NCBI GenBank assembly: GCA_900112325.1 | Contig: FOLJ01000002.1 | Location: 310,001-374,000, forward strand | Length of the DNA stretch: 64,000 nucleotides | DNA from: Micromonospora sediminimaris | GTDB lineage: Bacteria; Actinomycetota; Actinomycetes; Mycobacteriales; Micromonosporaceae | Reading direction: 5' to 3' | Part shown: positions 53,595 through 62,831 of the stretch, one piece after another | Numbering within the stretch: position 1 is the first letter of the stretch | Layout of the letters: each line of letters begins with the position of its first letter | Translations under genes and position numbers: made by a program | The notes under the pieces: model-generated | What the model saw: the letters and a program-made list of their open reading frames with translations, nothing else | Databases searched by the model: none | What the model was told of the DNA's origin: nothing

Positions 53595-54668
53595 ATGTCG
53601 AGTGGAGAGCAGGCGGGGACGATCTCCCCGGAGCAGACCCTGCCGACGGGGGACACCGACGGTTCGGAGAAGACCGGCGGGTCGGCTGGCAAGCCACGCC
53701 GCCGGTGGCTGCGGATCACGCTGATCGTGCTGCTGGTGCTGTCGCTGCTCGGCGTGGGCGCCGTGGTGGCGAGCGGCTTCTATCTCAAGTCCGTCGAGTC
53801 CGACATCGAGCGGGTCGACGCGTTCGACGGGGTACCCGAGGAGACCCGCCCTGAGGTCGTGGCGACCGGCGCGGTGAACATCCTGGTGCTCGGCAGCGAC
53901 TCCCGCGACCCGGAGAACACGGGTGGCTCCCGAGCTGACACGATCATCCTGGCGCATCTACCCAAGGATCGCTCCAGCGCGCAGCTCATCTCCATTCCCC
54001 GGGACACTTGGGTCGCCGTGCCCAGGTCGAAGGAGGGCCGCGGTGGTCGCGACGCGAAGATAAACGCGGCCTACGCCTGGGGTGGCGTGCCGTTGATGGT
54101 GCAGACCGTAGAGCAGTTCACCAAGGTCCGCGTCGACCACGTGGCGATGGTCGACTTCGCCGGATTCAAGGAGATCATCGATGCTCTCGGCGGTATCGAA
54201 ATCGATTCGGAGAAGGAGTTCACCTCCATCCACCCGCCGTTCCGCACCTTCCGAAAGGGGACGCAGCGGATGGACGGCGCGACGGCTCTGGACTATGCGC
54301 GCCAGCGCAAGCAGTTTCCGGACGGTGACTTCGCTCGTATCAGGCATCAGCAGCAGGTGATCAGAGCCATCATGGAGAAGGCGACCTCAGGTGGCATCCT
54401 CACCAACCCGGTGAAGCTCAACTCGTTCCTCCAAGCCACCTCGGACAGCCTGTCTGTCGACCGGAAACTGTCCCTGTTGGACATGGCCACCGAGAACCGC
54501 AACCTCCGCAGCGGGAACCTGTTCTTCCTGACCACCCCGACGAAGGGCACCGGCCGGGTCGGCTCGGAAAGCGTTGTCTTCGCCGACGCGGAGCGGTCCC
54601 GCGCCCTTTACGAGGCGGTCCGTGACGACTCGGCCCAGGACATCATTGCCCGCGCCGACCGGAAGTGA
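53595..54668 (+). CDS. LytR-CpsA-Psr (LCP) family ligase
   Basis: 357 residues from ATG 53595; the frame opens earlier without similarity. A cytoplasmic acidic N-terminus is followed by one membrane helix (ITLIVLLVLSLLGVGAVVASG) and the LCP domain: NILVLGSDSRDPENTGGSRA with DTIILAHL, SIPRDTWV, and ALDYARQRKQFPDGDFARIR. LCP enzymes attach glycopolymers from polyprenyl pyrophosphate carriers to peptidoglycan. Next to the exopolysaccharide genes it is the likely ligase for that polymer. Confidence 0.92.
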   Translation: MSSGEQAGTISPEQTLPTGDTDGSEKTGGSAGKPRRRWLRITLIVLLVLSLLGVGAVVASGFYLKSVESDIERVDAFDGVPEETRPEVVATGAVNILVLGSDSRDPENTGGSRADTIILAHLPKDRSSAQLISIPRDTWVAVPRSKEGRGGRDAKINAAYAWGGVPLMVQTVEQFTKVRVDHVAMVDFAGFKEIIDALGGIEIDSEKEFTSIHPPFRTFRKGTQRMDGATALDYARQRKQFPDGDFARIRHQQQVIRAIMEKATSGGILTNPVKLNSFLQATSDSLSVDRKLSLLDMATENRNLRSGNLFFLTTPTKGTGRVGSESVVFADAERSRALYEAVRDDSAQDIIARADRK

Positions 54669-54692
54669 CGGTCCCGCCCCAGCGGGGGACCG
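54669..54692. terminator. Hairpin between convergent genes
   Basis: CGGTCCC and GGGACCG arms with a GC-rich loop, directly after the LCP stop and before the convergent glycosyltransferase stop at 54750. Confidence 0.5.
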
Positions 54693-54749
54693 CACGGGCG
54701 CAGCACCAACCGTTCGGTACGGAACGCCCGGCTCGCAAGGTCGCTGGCC

Positions 54750-56303
54750 TTAATAGGCACCCCGCCGGTCAAGGACCACCCGGACCGTGTGCCACAGAAT
54801 GCCCAGGTCGTACACCAACGACCAGTTGTCGACGTAGTGCAGGTCAAGCCGGACCGCGTCCTCCCAGGTGAGGTCCGACCGACCGGAGATCTGCCAGAGC
54901 CCGGTGATGCCGGGACGCACCAGGAGACGACGGCGGACATCGCCACGGTAGTCGTCGTCCTCGGTGGGCAACGGACGTGGGCCGACCAGGGACATCTGCC
55001 CCATCAGCACGTTGATCAGCTGTGGCAGCTCGTCGAGCGACAGTGCGCGCAGATGACGGCCGATCGGGGTGACCCGCGGATCGTTCCTCATCTTGAACAA
55101 GAGGCCGTCGCTCTCGTTGTGTGCGCGCAGAGCCTCCAGCCGCTGCTCCGCGTCCGTGTACATGGTGCGGAACTTCCACACCTTGAACGCCTTGCCCTGG
55201 TGGCCGATCCGGGACTGCCGGAACATCACCGGGCCCGGGTCGGTGAACTTGATGGCCAGTGCGATGCCGACCAGCACGGGGCTCAACACGATCAGTCCGA
55301 ACAGCGCGGCAATCCGGTCGATGAGGCTCTTGGCCAGCAGCGACAGACCGGAGATCGTCGGTTCCTCGACGTTGAGCAGCGGCAGTCCCTCGATCGGCCG
55401 GACGTGGATGCGCGGCCCGGTGACGTCGGTCACCTGGGGCACCACCACCAGATCGATGCCGGTTCCTTCCAACTGCCAGGCCAGCTTGCGCAACTCGTAC
55501 GACTCCAGGCTGGCCGGCCCGCAGACGGCGATGGTGTCCGCCCGCAACTGCTGCACCAACGGCACCAGGTCCCAGCCCACGTACACCGGGACGGGAGCGT
55601 TGACCCGTTCTCCCGATCGCGGATACTGCGGCAGGTGGATGGCGACCGGACGTAGCCCGGCGCCCGCGTTGCGGGTGACCACCTCGTGCACGGCCAGCGC
55701 GTCGGCCAGCCGCCCGACGAGGAGCACCTTCTGGGAGGCGCGCTGGTTCACGCGGCGAATCCGCCGCAACGCGACCCGGGCCACGATCCGGACGAACACG
55801 GTGTAGACAAGCAGGCCCACGATGATGGCGGCGACCGTGGCCCGGGAAACGTCCTTCTTGAAGCCGAGGGCGAGGAAGGAGACCGCTGCGGCCATGGCGA
55901 TGTTGGCCCGTACCACCCGGTTGAGTTCTTCGGTGCCGCGGCCGAGTGCCCGCCGGTCGTACGCGCCGGCGCCAGCCAGGATCACCAACCACAGCAGCGG
56001 CACGCCGATATTGGCCACCAGCACGAAGGCGCTCACCGTGTCGCCGAGCACCCGTTGATCCCAGAACCCGGCGTCGGCGTCCTGAAACAGGGCCACGACT
56101 GTCCGACTGGCGGCCACCGCAGCGACGAAATCGAGCACTACCAGGCAGGCTGCGTACCGGCGGCGCCACTTCGCCAGCGGAGCGACCGGCCGGCCGAACA
56201 CCGAGCGCGGCATGCCGTTGGACGGCGGCATGATCACGCCCAGGTCCGGGTCAAACCTTGCCGAGGGCGCGACGGTCGCCATGATCTGCGTGTGCGCGGA
56301 CAC
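54750..56303 (-). CDS. Polyprenyl phosphoglycosyltransferase (initiating sugar transferase, WbaP/CpsE type)
   Basis: 517 residues from GTG 56303 with AAAGGAA upstream. Four to five N-terminal membrane helices, a CoA-binding-like Rossmann region (KVLLVGRLADALAVHEVVTR), another helix (LIDRIAALFGLIVLSPVLVG), and the catalytic bacterial sugar transferase domain: FKVWKFRTM, LRALSLDELPQLINVLMGQM, SLVGPRPLP, RPGITGLWQISGRSDLTWED. It transfers a sugar phosphate to undecaprenyl phosphate, starting the repeat unit. It stands first in the polysaccharide locus, downstream of the xylanase. Confidence 0.93.
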   Translation of the reverse strand: MSAHTQIMATVAPSARFDPDLGVIMPPSNGMPRSVFGRPVAPLAKWRRRYAACLVVLDFVAAVAASRTVVALFQDADAGFWDQRVLGDTVSAFVLVANIGVPLLWLVILAGAGAYDRRALGRGTEELNRVVRANIAMAAAVSFLALGFKKDVSRATVAAIIVGLLVYTVFVRIVARVALRRIRRVNQRASQKVLLVGRLADALAVHEVVTRNAGAGLRPVAIHLPQYPRSGERVNAPVPVYVGWDLVPLVQQLRADTIAVCGPASLESYELRKLAWQLEGTGIDLVVVPQVTDVTGPRIHVRPIEGLPLLNVEEPTISGLSLLAKSLIDRIAALFGLIVLSPVLVGIALAIKFTDPGPVMFRQSRIGHQGKAFKVWKFRTMYTDAEQRLEALRAHNESDGLLFKMRNDPRVTPIGRHLRALSLDELPQLINVLMGQMSLVGPRPLPTEDDDYRGDVRRRLLVRPGITGLWQISGRSDLTWEDAVRLDLHYVDNWSLVYDLGILWHTVRVVLDRRGAY

Positions 56304-56382
56304 GTTCTTCCTTTCACCAGCCTCTTACCGAGGCAGCGAGGGCGGCGGGGACGGTCCGCCCTTGGTTTGCCGGACCAGGGGA

Positions 56383-57600
56383 TCAGTCCGGGTTGGGCCC
56401 GGCCCTGGTGGTGCCGGCGTGCCGGCTGAGTTCATCGACAAGCGCCAGGTAGGCGGGTTTCGGCGAGAGGTCCGCGTCGAAGAGGCAGGCTGCCCCGTAC
56501 CCGCGGTGGTAGCCGGGGATCCAGCTACGCGAGTCGGTGAAACCCCACACGGTGAAGGACACGCAGGCGGGCACCGCTAGACAGGAGCTGAGCACCTGCC
56601 GATAGACGGCCGCCTGGCGCTTGAGTTTCTCCGATGTCGCCGGAAGCTCGACCCGGACGTCGAGTTCGGTGATCGCTACCGCTACCCCCAACTCCGCAAA
56701 ACGGCGCAGATTCCGAGTGAGATCGCGAGGCGGTTCGTCCCAGGCGAGATGACTCTGGAAGCCCACCCCGTCCACCGGTACCCCGTCACGGCGCAGGTCT
56801 CGGACCAGAGTCAGCAGAGCGTCGGCCTTCCTGGTACGCCTCTCGATGCCGTAATCGTTTATGAACAGCCGGGCTCCGGGATCGGCGGCGTGAGCCCAGC
56901 GAAAGGCATCGGCGATGTAGCCGGGCCCCAACTTGCGCAGCCACAGCGTCTCCCGCAGCGAGCCGTCTTCGTCCAGCACCTCGTTGACGACGTCCCAGGC
57001 CCACACTCGTCCTCGATACCGCGAGACGACCTCGGTCACGTGGTCCCGCAGTTCCGTCCGGATCCGTTCCGCCGGCCACTCCGGCGACACCCATTTCGGC
57101 ATGTCGCTGTGCCACACGAGGGTGTGCCCGTACACCTCCTGACCGTGCCGCTCGGCAAACTCGACAAGCTGGTCCGCGCCGGGCCAGGCGTACACGCCGG
57201 GCAACGGCTCCAAGTTGCGCCACTTCATGGCGTTCTCGGTGGTCACCGCGTTGAACTCGGTGCCGAGCAGAGTGCTGTAGGCCGGATCCAGGCTGAGGCC
57301 GCGACCATCGACAGCCGAGCCGATACGCATTCCCGGGGGCGTCAGTTCCCTGAGCGTCTGACGTCCGGGCGCTGCGGGCTCCGACGCAACCGGCGATGAT
57401 CCGGCCACTTCGGCCGACTCGCCGCCGCGTGCCTTGACCACCAAGACCAGACCCGTCGCGAAGAGCGCGGCGATCACCAGCACCAGCGACACCAGCAGGA
57501 TCGGCAGGCGGAGGGACCGAGACCGGCCAATCGGTGTCCGGACCGGATTCGCCGGTGGTGGCCGGGACACGTCGCGGCGGGCCGAGAGTTGGTCAATCAC
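56383..57600 (-). CDS. Membrane-anchored GH10 endo-beta-1,4-xylanase-like glycosidase
   Basis: 405 residues from GTG 57600, which overlaps the upstream stop as GTGA; ATG 57648 would overlap that gene further. One N-terminal membrane helix (about residues 32-55, LPILLVSLVLVIAALFATG) and a linker lead to the GH10 barrel: TTENAMKWRNLEPLPGVYAW, HTLVWHSDMPKW, acid/base Glu in WDVVNEVLDE (about 207), nucleophile Glu in ITELDV (about 312), and WGFTDSRSW. GH10 enzymes cut beta-1,4-xylan-type chains. Coupling to polysaccharide export genes suggests it edits or releases the cell's own polymer. Confidence 0.9.
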   Translation of the reverse strand: MIDQLSARRDVSRPPPANPVRTPIGRSRSLRLPILLVSLVLVIAALFATGLVLVVKARGGESAEVAGSSPVASEPAAPGRQTLRELTPPGMRIGSAVDGRGLSLDPAYSTLLGTEFNAVTTENAMKWRNLEPLPGVYAWPGADQLVEFAERHGQEVYGHTLVWHSDMPKWVSPEWPAERIRTELRDHVTEVVSRYRGRVWAWDVVNEVLDEDGSLRETLWLRKLGPGYIADAFRWAHAADPGARLFINDYGIERRTRKADALLTLVRDLRRDGVPVDGVGFQSHLAWDEPPRDLTRNLRRFAELGVAVAITELDVRVELPATSEKLKRQAAVYRQVLSSCLAVPACVSFTVWGFTDSRSWIPGYHRGYGAACLFDADLSPKPAYLALVDELSRHAGTTRAGPNPD

Positions 57601-58763
57601 GAGGGGACCGATCCGGGGAGCGCCCAAGGCGCCCGAGTGAAGTTCCATCGGGCCCGCTCGGCGAACTCCTCCCGAGCCAGTCGCGGGGCCGCCTGGTCGG
57701 TGAGCATGCCGGCCAGCACCTTTGTCACCTCGACGGAGTCCTCCGGCACCCGAGCGAGTCGCCGCGATTCCGGCTGGCCGATCTCATCCAGGAAGTCGTC
57801 GCACTTCTGCTGGTAGGGCACGAGGGCGAACGGAACGTCTGCCAGGTAGGCGAAGACAGCCCCATGCATCCGCATGTGCAGACCGAGGTTGCAACGCTTC
57901 ATCTCGTCCCAGCACGCTCGGACACCGTCGCGGGCGGTCACCACACGGACATCACAACGCCCGTCGAGGGCACGACGAAGTCGTCCGCTGACCCGTTCGT
58001 CTCCATGGACGGGGTGGGTGTTGAAGACGAACACCGTGACGTCCACCGGTTCCCGGCGCACCAGCTCACTCACCCCGTCGATCAGCGCGTCCTCGCGCCG
58101 TCGCGCCTGCGGGGCGGCGGCCTCGTAGTCAACACCGAGCAGCGTCACACCGAGTCGCGCCCTGGTGCCCTGCGCCCGTTCGTACCGCTGCCCGAGGCGC
58201 TCCCCGAGCGCCTCGGGCAGGAGTCCCGCGAGGTCTCCGGCGGCAACCAGTCTTCCGGGATGTCCCGCACGCCGGAGGAGTTCAGCGGAGGCCTGGTCAC
58301 GCACCCCGATGAAGTTGATCCGGCGGAGCACCTCCAGCAGACGCCGCTCGGCCGAGGCTGAAAGGAACGGCCCGACGGAGACGCCTACCGCCGCCATCGG
58401 ATGCCCGGAGAAACGGGAGAAGAGGGAGAACAGTCGCTTCTCGCTGAGCGGCCCCATGTCCCTGAAGACCGAACCACCGCCGAAAACGAGCATCGAGGAG
58501 CCACGCAGCAGCATCGCCTTGTTCAGCACCCAGCCCATCCGGTCCGGGACGCTGCGGGACCGGTACCAGCGGGGGCTCATCCCGGTGCTCTCCGGCGGCA
58601 GGTCGACCATGGGCGGGGCCGCGAACACGGGTCGCTCGCTGCCCCAGTACGTCCGACTGGCCCAGTCGGTCACCAGGCAGAAGGCGTTGTCGCCGACGTT
58701 CTCCATGCCGTAGTAGCCGACGACGAGCGGCCGGCGAGCGGCGGGATCGGCTTCAGGACGCAC
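57597..58763 (-). CDS. Polysaccharide pyruvyltransferase family protein (CsaB-like)
   Basis: 388 residues from GTG 58763. The N-terminus LVVGYYGMENVGDNAFCLVT is the glycine-rich entry of the PF04230 family, GGGSVFRDMG and GLHMRMHGAVFAYLADVPF with PYQQKCDDFLDEIGQPE are the family blocks around the two-Rossmann cleft. Members add a pyruvyl ketal from PEP to polymer sugars, giving negative charge. Its start overlaps the flippase stop by 11 bases, its stop the xylanase start. Fine substrate specificity is unknown. Confidence 0.88.
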   Translation of the reverse strand: MRPEADPAARRPLVVGYYGMENVGDNAFCLVTDWASRTYWGSERPVFAAPPMVDLPPESTGMSPRWYRSRSVPDRMGWVLNKAMLLRGSSMLVFGGGSVFRDMGPLSEKRLFSLFSRFSGHPMAAVGVSVGPFLSASAERRLLEVLRRINFIGVRDQASAELLRRAGHPGRLVAAGDLAGLLPEALGERLGQRYERAQGTRARLGVTLLGVDYEAAAPQARRREDALIDGVSELVRREPVDVTVFVFNTHPVHGDERVSGRLRRALDGRCDVRVVTARDGVRACWDEMKRCNLGLHMRMHGAVFAYLADVPFALVPYQQKCDDFLDEIGQPESRRLARVPEDSVEVTKVLAGMLTDQAAPRLAREEFAERARWNFTRAPWALPGSVPS

Positions 58764-60138
58764 TCGGACTCTCCCTCGTCAGACGCCGGCGCAAATCGTG
58801 CCACGACGGCAGAGCGGCCCCACGCACCACGCGACGCCGGACCGTGACCCAGAACAGCACACAAAGCGCGGCTTCGGCCACCACGGTGGCGAAAGCTGTG
58901 CCCCGCACCCCCCACATGGGAGTGGCGACCGCGAGTGCTGCCAGCAACACCAGGGCGCCCGCTCCCTGGTGGACCACCTTGCGCCGGAGCAGACCGCCGC
59001 TGGTCAGCAGAGCGGCCACGGCGGCTCCGCCGAAGCGGAAGGGTACGGCCAAGGCCAGCACGGCCAGTACCGCCGCCGTCTCGCCGTACCCGGGGCCGAG
59101 CAGAACCGGCAGTAGTTGCCCGCCGAGCGCGACCAGCCCCGCGGCGACGATCCCGAGCGCGAACATTCCCGAGGTGCCGAACCGGTACGCCAGTAGCACC
59201 GCGTCCCGGTCACCGTGGGCCCACCGGTGCAGTTTGGCCAGAAAGTACTGCTGGTAGACGACTCGCGGGACGAGGTACGCCGCAGTGATCACCGCCATCG
59301 GCACCGCCAGCAGGGCCGCGGCCTCGGGACCAAGCACCTCGGCGGCGACGATGGTGCCGAGATAGATGCCCATCAGGTAGAACACGTTGCCCAGTACGAA
59401 CGGGGTGGCGGCCGTGACCACCCGGCTCACCGGCACGTCGGAGGTCGCGGCAGGTGCGGTGCCCCGGTGCCCCTCCAGCGGCACCGTACCAGCGACGAAC
59501 GGTCGCAGCACCACGATGCAGGCGACCACGGTGAGCAGTGCGACGACGGCGTAACCAGCGGCGACGGCCACCGCTGACAGTCCGATGGCCCAACTCGCGA
59601 GCACCACCAGCACTCGTCCGACGTGCGGAGCGACCTGAAGCACCGACAGCCCGCGGTAGTCACCGCGCAGCTGTTGCGCCGAAGCCACCAGGGTCAGCCC
59701 GACCTGAGCGACGATCACGCTGATGAGCAGCGCGCGGACCGACGTCACACCGGGGCCCGCACTCCCGGCGAGGCTCCACCCGAGCGCTGCGGCGAGCACC
59801 CCGACACAGATGCCCGCAACGAGCCGCAGCGATGGACGTATCCAGCGTCTGGCTGCGTGGCCTTCCAGGCCAAACCGTTGCAACCAAAGTTCGGAAACGC
59901 CGAAGACCACGAGCGGTGCGGCCAGCGCCGTAACAGCCAGGGCCGCGCTGAACGTACCGAAATCGCTCTGCGGGAGGGTGCGGGCCAGCAGGATCTGCGC
60001 GAAGAAGGCGGCAACGGTGACGCCGACCTGACTCAGACCCAGCATGCCCAGGTGTACGAGGATCCGGACGAGCCGGTTCGGTGCCGCACCCGGCCGCGGT
60101 GGGTCGCCGGTCAGTCGATCAACGGCCGAGGGTGACAA
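58753..60138 (-). CDS. Wzx-like polysaccharide flippase (MOP superfamily)
   Basis: 461 residues from TTG 60138, overlapping the GT2 stop at 60119 by 20 bases; the start is uncertain because no better ribosome site is seen. About 12-14 membrane helices begin LVHLGMLGLSQVGVTVAAFF and include ALAVTALAAPLVVFGVSELW, AVITAAYLVPRVVYQQYFLA. This is the fold of MOP flippases that turn undecaprenyl-linked repeat units to the outside. Operon position between GT2 and pyruvyltransferase genes fits Wzx. Confidence 0.85.
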   Translation of the reverse strand: MSPSAVDRLTGDPPRPGAAPNRLVRILVHLGMLGLSQVGVTVAAFFAQILLARTLPQSDFGTFSAALAVTALAAPLVVFGVSELWLQRFGLEGHAARRWIRPSLRLVAGICVGVLAAALGWSLAGSAGPGVTSVRALLISVIVAQVGLTLVASAQQLRGDYRGLSVLQVAPHVGRVLVVLASWAIGLSAVAVAAGYAVVALLTVVACIVVLRPFVAGTVPLEGHRGTAPAATSDVPVSRVVTAATPFVLGNVFYLMGIYLGTIVAAEVLGPEAAALLAVPMAVITAAYLVPRVVYQQYFLAKLHRWAHGDRDAVLLAYRFGTSGMFALGIVAAGLVALGGQLLPVLLGPGYGETAAVLAVLALAVPFRFGGAAVAALLTSGGLLRRKVVHQGAGALVLLAALAVATPMWGVRGTAFATVVAEAALCVLFWVTVRRRVVRGAALPSWHDLRRRLTRESPSAS

Positions 60139-61015
60139 GCCACTTGCCCGTCTCGCTCAACGTGCGCAGCGCCTTGATGGCCAGCCCCACACCGGGCCAC
60201 CGCACCGGCCGGTACATTTCGATCAAACGGAACCAGAAGACCAGACCGGATAGCCTGCCCCTGGTCACGTTGCCGTCATGCCGGTAGAACCGGACGATGG
60301 GATGGGCCAGGTGACAGGGCTGCACCCCGGATTTCAACGCTCGCAGCATCAGTTCGATGTCCTCGAAGAGCCGGAAACTCTCGTCGTACCCACCAATCCG
60401 GTCGAGCAGGTGACGATCGATTGTGGTGCCGGAGTGCTTGAAGGGCAGCCGAGGCCGCGTGAGAACTCCGACCAGCATCCGCCGCGCCGAGGCATATTCG
60501 GGGAGCCGAATCAGCCGGTCTGAACCGCGGCTGACCTCGGTGTAGTCGGCATACACCCAGCTTCCGCCCGTCGCGGCGAGCAGCCGATGCAGCTGAGCGA
60601 GTGCGTCAGGGGTCAACTCGTCGTCGGAGTCGAGGACGGTGAGGTACCGGCCGGTGGCGGTGCGCAGGCCCAGGTTGCGTGCCTCGGCGATGCCGGTGGG
60701 GGGCTGCGTCACCACCCGCACCCGGTGGTCCCCGGCGAGTTTCGCCTCCGCCAGCACCGTCGTCACCGGCGTCCGCGAGCCGTCATCAACGACCACCAGC
60801 TCGAAGTCCTCGAAGGTGTTGGCGAGTACGCTGCGCACCGCGTTGACGAGCAACACGGCGCGGTCGCGCACCACGATGCAGACCGTGAAGGTGGGTTGCA
60901 CCACGGCCGCACCTCGGATTTCGGGGTTCTCGCGCTCCGCCGGATCGCGGGCCAGGTCGCGGCGCTGCTGGTTCTGCTTGTGCCCGCTTACCTGGGCGGG
61001 CGAAGACGGCCTCAC
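60119..61015 (-). CDS. GT2 family glycosyltransferase
   Basis: 298 residues from GTG 61015, overlapping the upstream stop (GTGA). The GT-A fold shows FTVCIVVRDRAVLLVNAVRS, FELVVVDDGSRTPVTTVL, GIAEARNLGLRTATGRYLTV with LDSDDE as the metal-binding DxD, and FRLFEDIELMLRA. The first 35 residues are polar and may be non-native, so a shorter start (GTG about 60904) is possible. Adds a sugar to the lipid-linked repeat unit in the cytoplasm. Confidence 0.9.
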   Translation of the reverse strand: MRPSSPAQVSGHKQNQQRRDLARDPAERENPEIRGAAVVQPTFTVCIVVRDRAVLLVNAVRSVLANTFEDFELVVVDDGSRTPVTTVLAEAKLAGDHRVRVVTQPPTGIAEARNLGLRTATGRYLTVLDSDDELTPDALAQLHRLLAATGGSWVYADYTEVSRGSDRLIRLPEYASARRMLVGVLTRPRLPFKHSGTTIDRHLLDRIGGYDESFRLFEDIELMLRALKSGVQPCHLAHPIVRFYRHDGNVTRGRLSGLVFWFRLIEMYRPVRWPGVGLAIKALRTLSETGKWLVTLGR

Positions 61016-62499
61016 GCCGCCGTCGACTCGGTCGCGGGCGAGGCCTCTCCGGCATCGTCCTGCTCAACGGGGGCGAGTGCGAGTATCACCATCTGTCCGA
61101 AGAAGAAGAGCCAGAGGAAATACGGGTAAGCCAACGGTTTCTGGGTCAAACCGAAGATGACCAGGGCACCGAAGAGCACCATCAGCGCCACCCGGTGCGA
61201 GCGGTCCGAGCGGCTCCGGACGACGCGGTACACCGCCACGAGAATCGCCACGGTCACGATCACACCGACGAGTCCCCAGACCACCATCAGTCGCAGAAAG
61301 TCGTTGTGCATGTCCCAGGGCTCGTAGCCGAACCCGAACAGCCACACGTCGACCGAGGCACGCCCGAGAATCTCCGCCACGTCGTTCCAGATCGCTCCGC
61401 GACCGTGCATGAAGGTGTCGGATCGGACGTTCATGGAACCGACCTCGGTGACGACGACCTCGGCCCTACGCCAGATCGCGTCTCCCCAGAGCATGCCGGC
61501 CAGGGCGGCGACGGCGGCGAGTCCACCGCCGACGAGCAGCACGCCCCGTCGGTTCAGGTCGCCGCGGCGGCGCGCCTTGACCAGTGAGCGAACGCGTTGC
61601 AACTCGAACGCGGCGACGATCAGCACCAGACACAGGATGGTGAAGCGGTGCAGCGAAACGACCCCCGTGGCGAGGAAGAGCCCGATCAGCCCGTACCGCA
61701 CTGCGGTCGGTACACCCATCCGTTCGCCAAGGACATAGACAAGAAAGACCGAGAACATCAACAACCGGCCGAGCGACATCGGGTGGAAGTAGCCACCGGA
61801 GGCTCGGCCGATCTTCTGCCATCCCGCCAGTTCGAAGTGGAAGGAGTAGGGGATCACCTCGGCGACCTGCAACCAAGCCAGAATGGAGTGCACGATCGCG
61901 CCGACCACCACGACTCCCGCGACGAGCGCGAGGCGGCGTACCGGAAACCAGTCCCGGCGCAGCAGCATCAGGCCGATCAGGGCGAGCGGCGCGAACCCGA
62001 CCAGCAGTCGAACGGCCTCGGCGGGTATCGCACTCGTCGCCTCCTGGGGCGGTCCGTAGATCGAGTATCGCCGAACGTCGAACGCCGCCAACAAATCAGC
62101 CCGAGCGTCGACGGCCAGATAGCTCACTGCCGAGAGGACCAGCAGCAACCCGATCCCTGCGGCCATGAACAACAGCGATCGGGGCGGCAGCCGCCGGGAG
62201 CCGAGCGCGAAAACAGCAAGAGCGGCCACCATCAGCACGGCTCCCAGGGCGGTGAGCAGCGCTCCGAGGTCGACACCGCCTCCCCGGCCCTCTCCTATGT
62301 CGAAGAAGGGCTTGACCGCGACGAGCGCCAGCGCGGCGGTCGCCAAGTTGCGGGCCAGCCGCAGAGGCGGGGGCACCGAACCATTCTGGCGAGGATGCCT
62401 GGACCATGGTCTACGGGCCGGAGCGGTCAAGCTTCCCATGCGGGTGCGTCTCCCATCAGTTTCCGCCGCGCTGACGACGGGGACTGTGGAACTCGACAT
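61012..62499 (-). CDS. O-antigen ligase/Wzy-like polymerase
   Basis: 495 residues from ATG 62499 (ATG 62439 is an alternative; neither has a strong site). About 11-12 membrane helices and a long extracytoplasmic loop (GWQKIGRASGGYFHPMSLGR, DAIWRRAEVVVTEVGSMNVR, GRGAIWNDVAEILGRASVDV with the family W-loop; WLFGFGYEPWDMHNDFLRLM) match PF04932. Such enzymes polymerise repeat units or ligate chains outside the membrane. First gene of the coupled operon 62499 to 56383. Confidence 0.88.
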   Translation of the reverse strand: MSSSTVPVVSAAETDGRRTRMGSLTAPARRPWSRHPRQNGSVPPPLRLARNLATAALALVAVKPFFDIGEGRGGGVDLGALLTALGAVLMVAALAVFALGSRRLPPRSLLFMAAGIGLLLVLSAVSYLAVDARADLLAAFDVRRYSIYGPPQEATSAIPAEAVRLLVGFAPLALIGLMLLRRDWFPVRRLALVAGVVVVGAIVHSILAWLQVAEVIPYSFHFELAGWQKIGRASGGYFHPMSLGRLLMFSVFLVYVLGERMGVPTAVRYGLIGLFLATGVVSLHRFTILCLVLIVAAFELQRVRSLVKARRRGDLNRRGVLLVGGGLAAVAALAGMLWGDAIWRRAEVVVTEVGSMNVRSDTFMHGRGAIWNDVAEILGRASVDVWLFGFGYEPWDMHNDFLRLMVVWGLVGVIVTVAILVAVYRVVRSRSDRSHRVALMVLFGALVIFGLTQKPLAYPYFLWLFFFGQMVILALAPVEQDDAGEASPATESTAA

Positions 62500-62831
62500 C
62501 GACGCCCACTGTGGTCAGCCCCCGCCCGGCCCTGAAAACACGAGGACGATACCAGCGGCCCGCCTGTCCACGGTGTCCCACGGATTCATCCGTACGGCTG
62601 TGATAGGCGGCACAGTCAGGACACGCGCTGGGCAAGACGGATACACACGGGCAAACCGTCGCACGGCAGCGCCCATCCCGAAGACTGCGCCGGCATCTGC
62701 TTGCGACCGAACGATCCGCTCCGGCAAGCTTGACGGCCGTGCGTGCCGGCAGGTGAACGGGCGCGTGCCCACAACGGCGACCCACCGGCCAGTGTGGCCG
62801 GTGACGCCCTGCATCGACGGGTGAGGCTGGT
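62500..62831. other. 332-base divergent intergenic region
   Basis: Between the divergent Wzy-like and GT2 genes. CACCGGCCA-GTG-TGGCCGGTG (62783-62803) is a perfect dyad, 29 bases upstream of GTG 62832; it may be an operator or a hairpin in the leader. No gene and no confident promoter hexamers were seen. Confidence 0.5.
62783..62803. promoter_or_regulatory. Dyad CACCGGCCA-N3-TGGCCGGTG
   Basis: A perfect inverted repeat of nine bases per arm around GTG, just upstream of the GT2 gene starting at 62832. Candidate operator for the polysaccharide locus; no factor is known. Confidence 0.45.
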
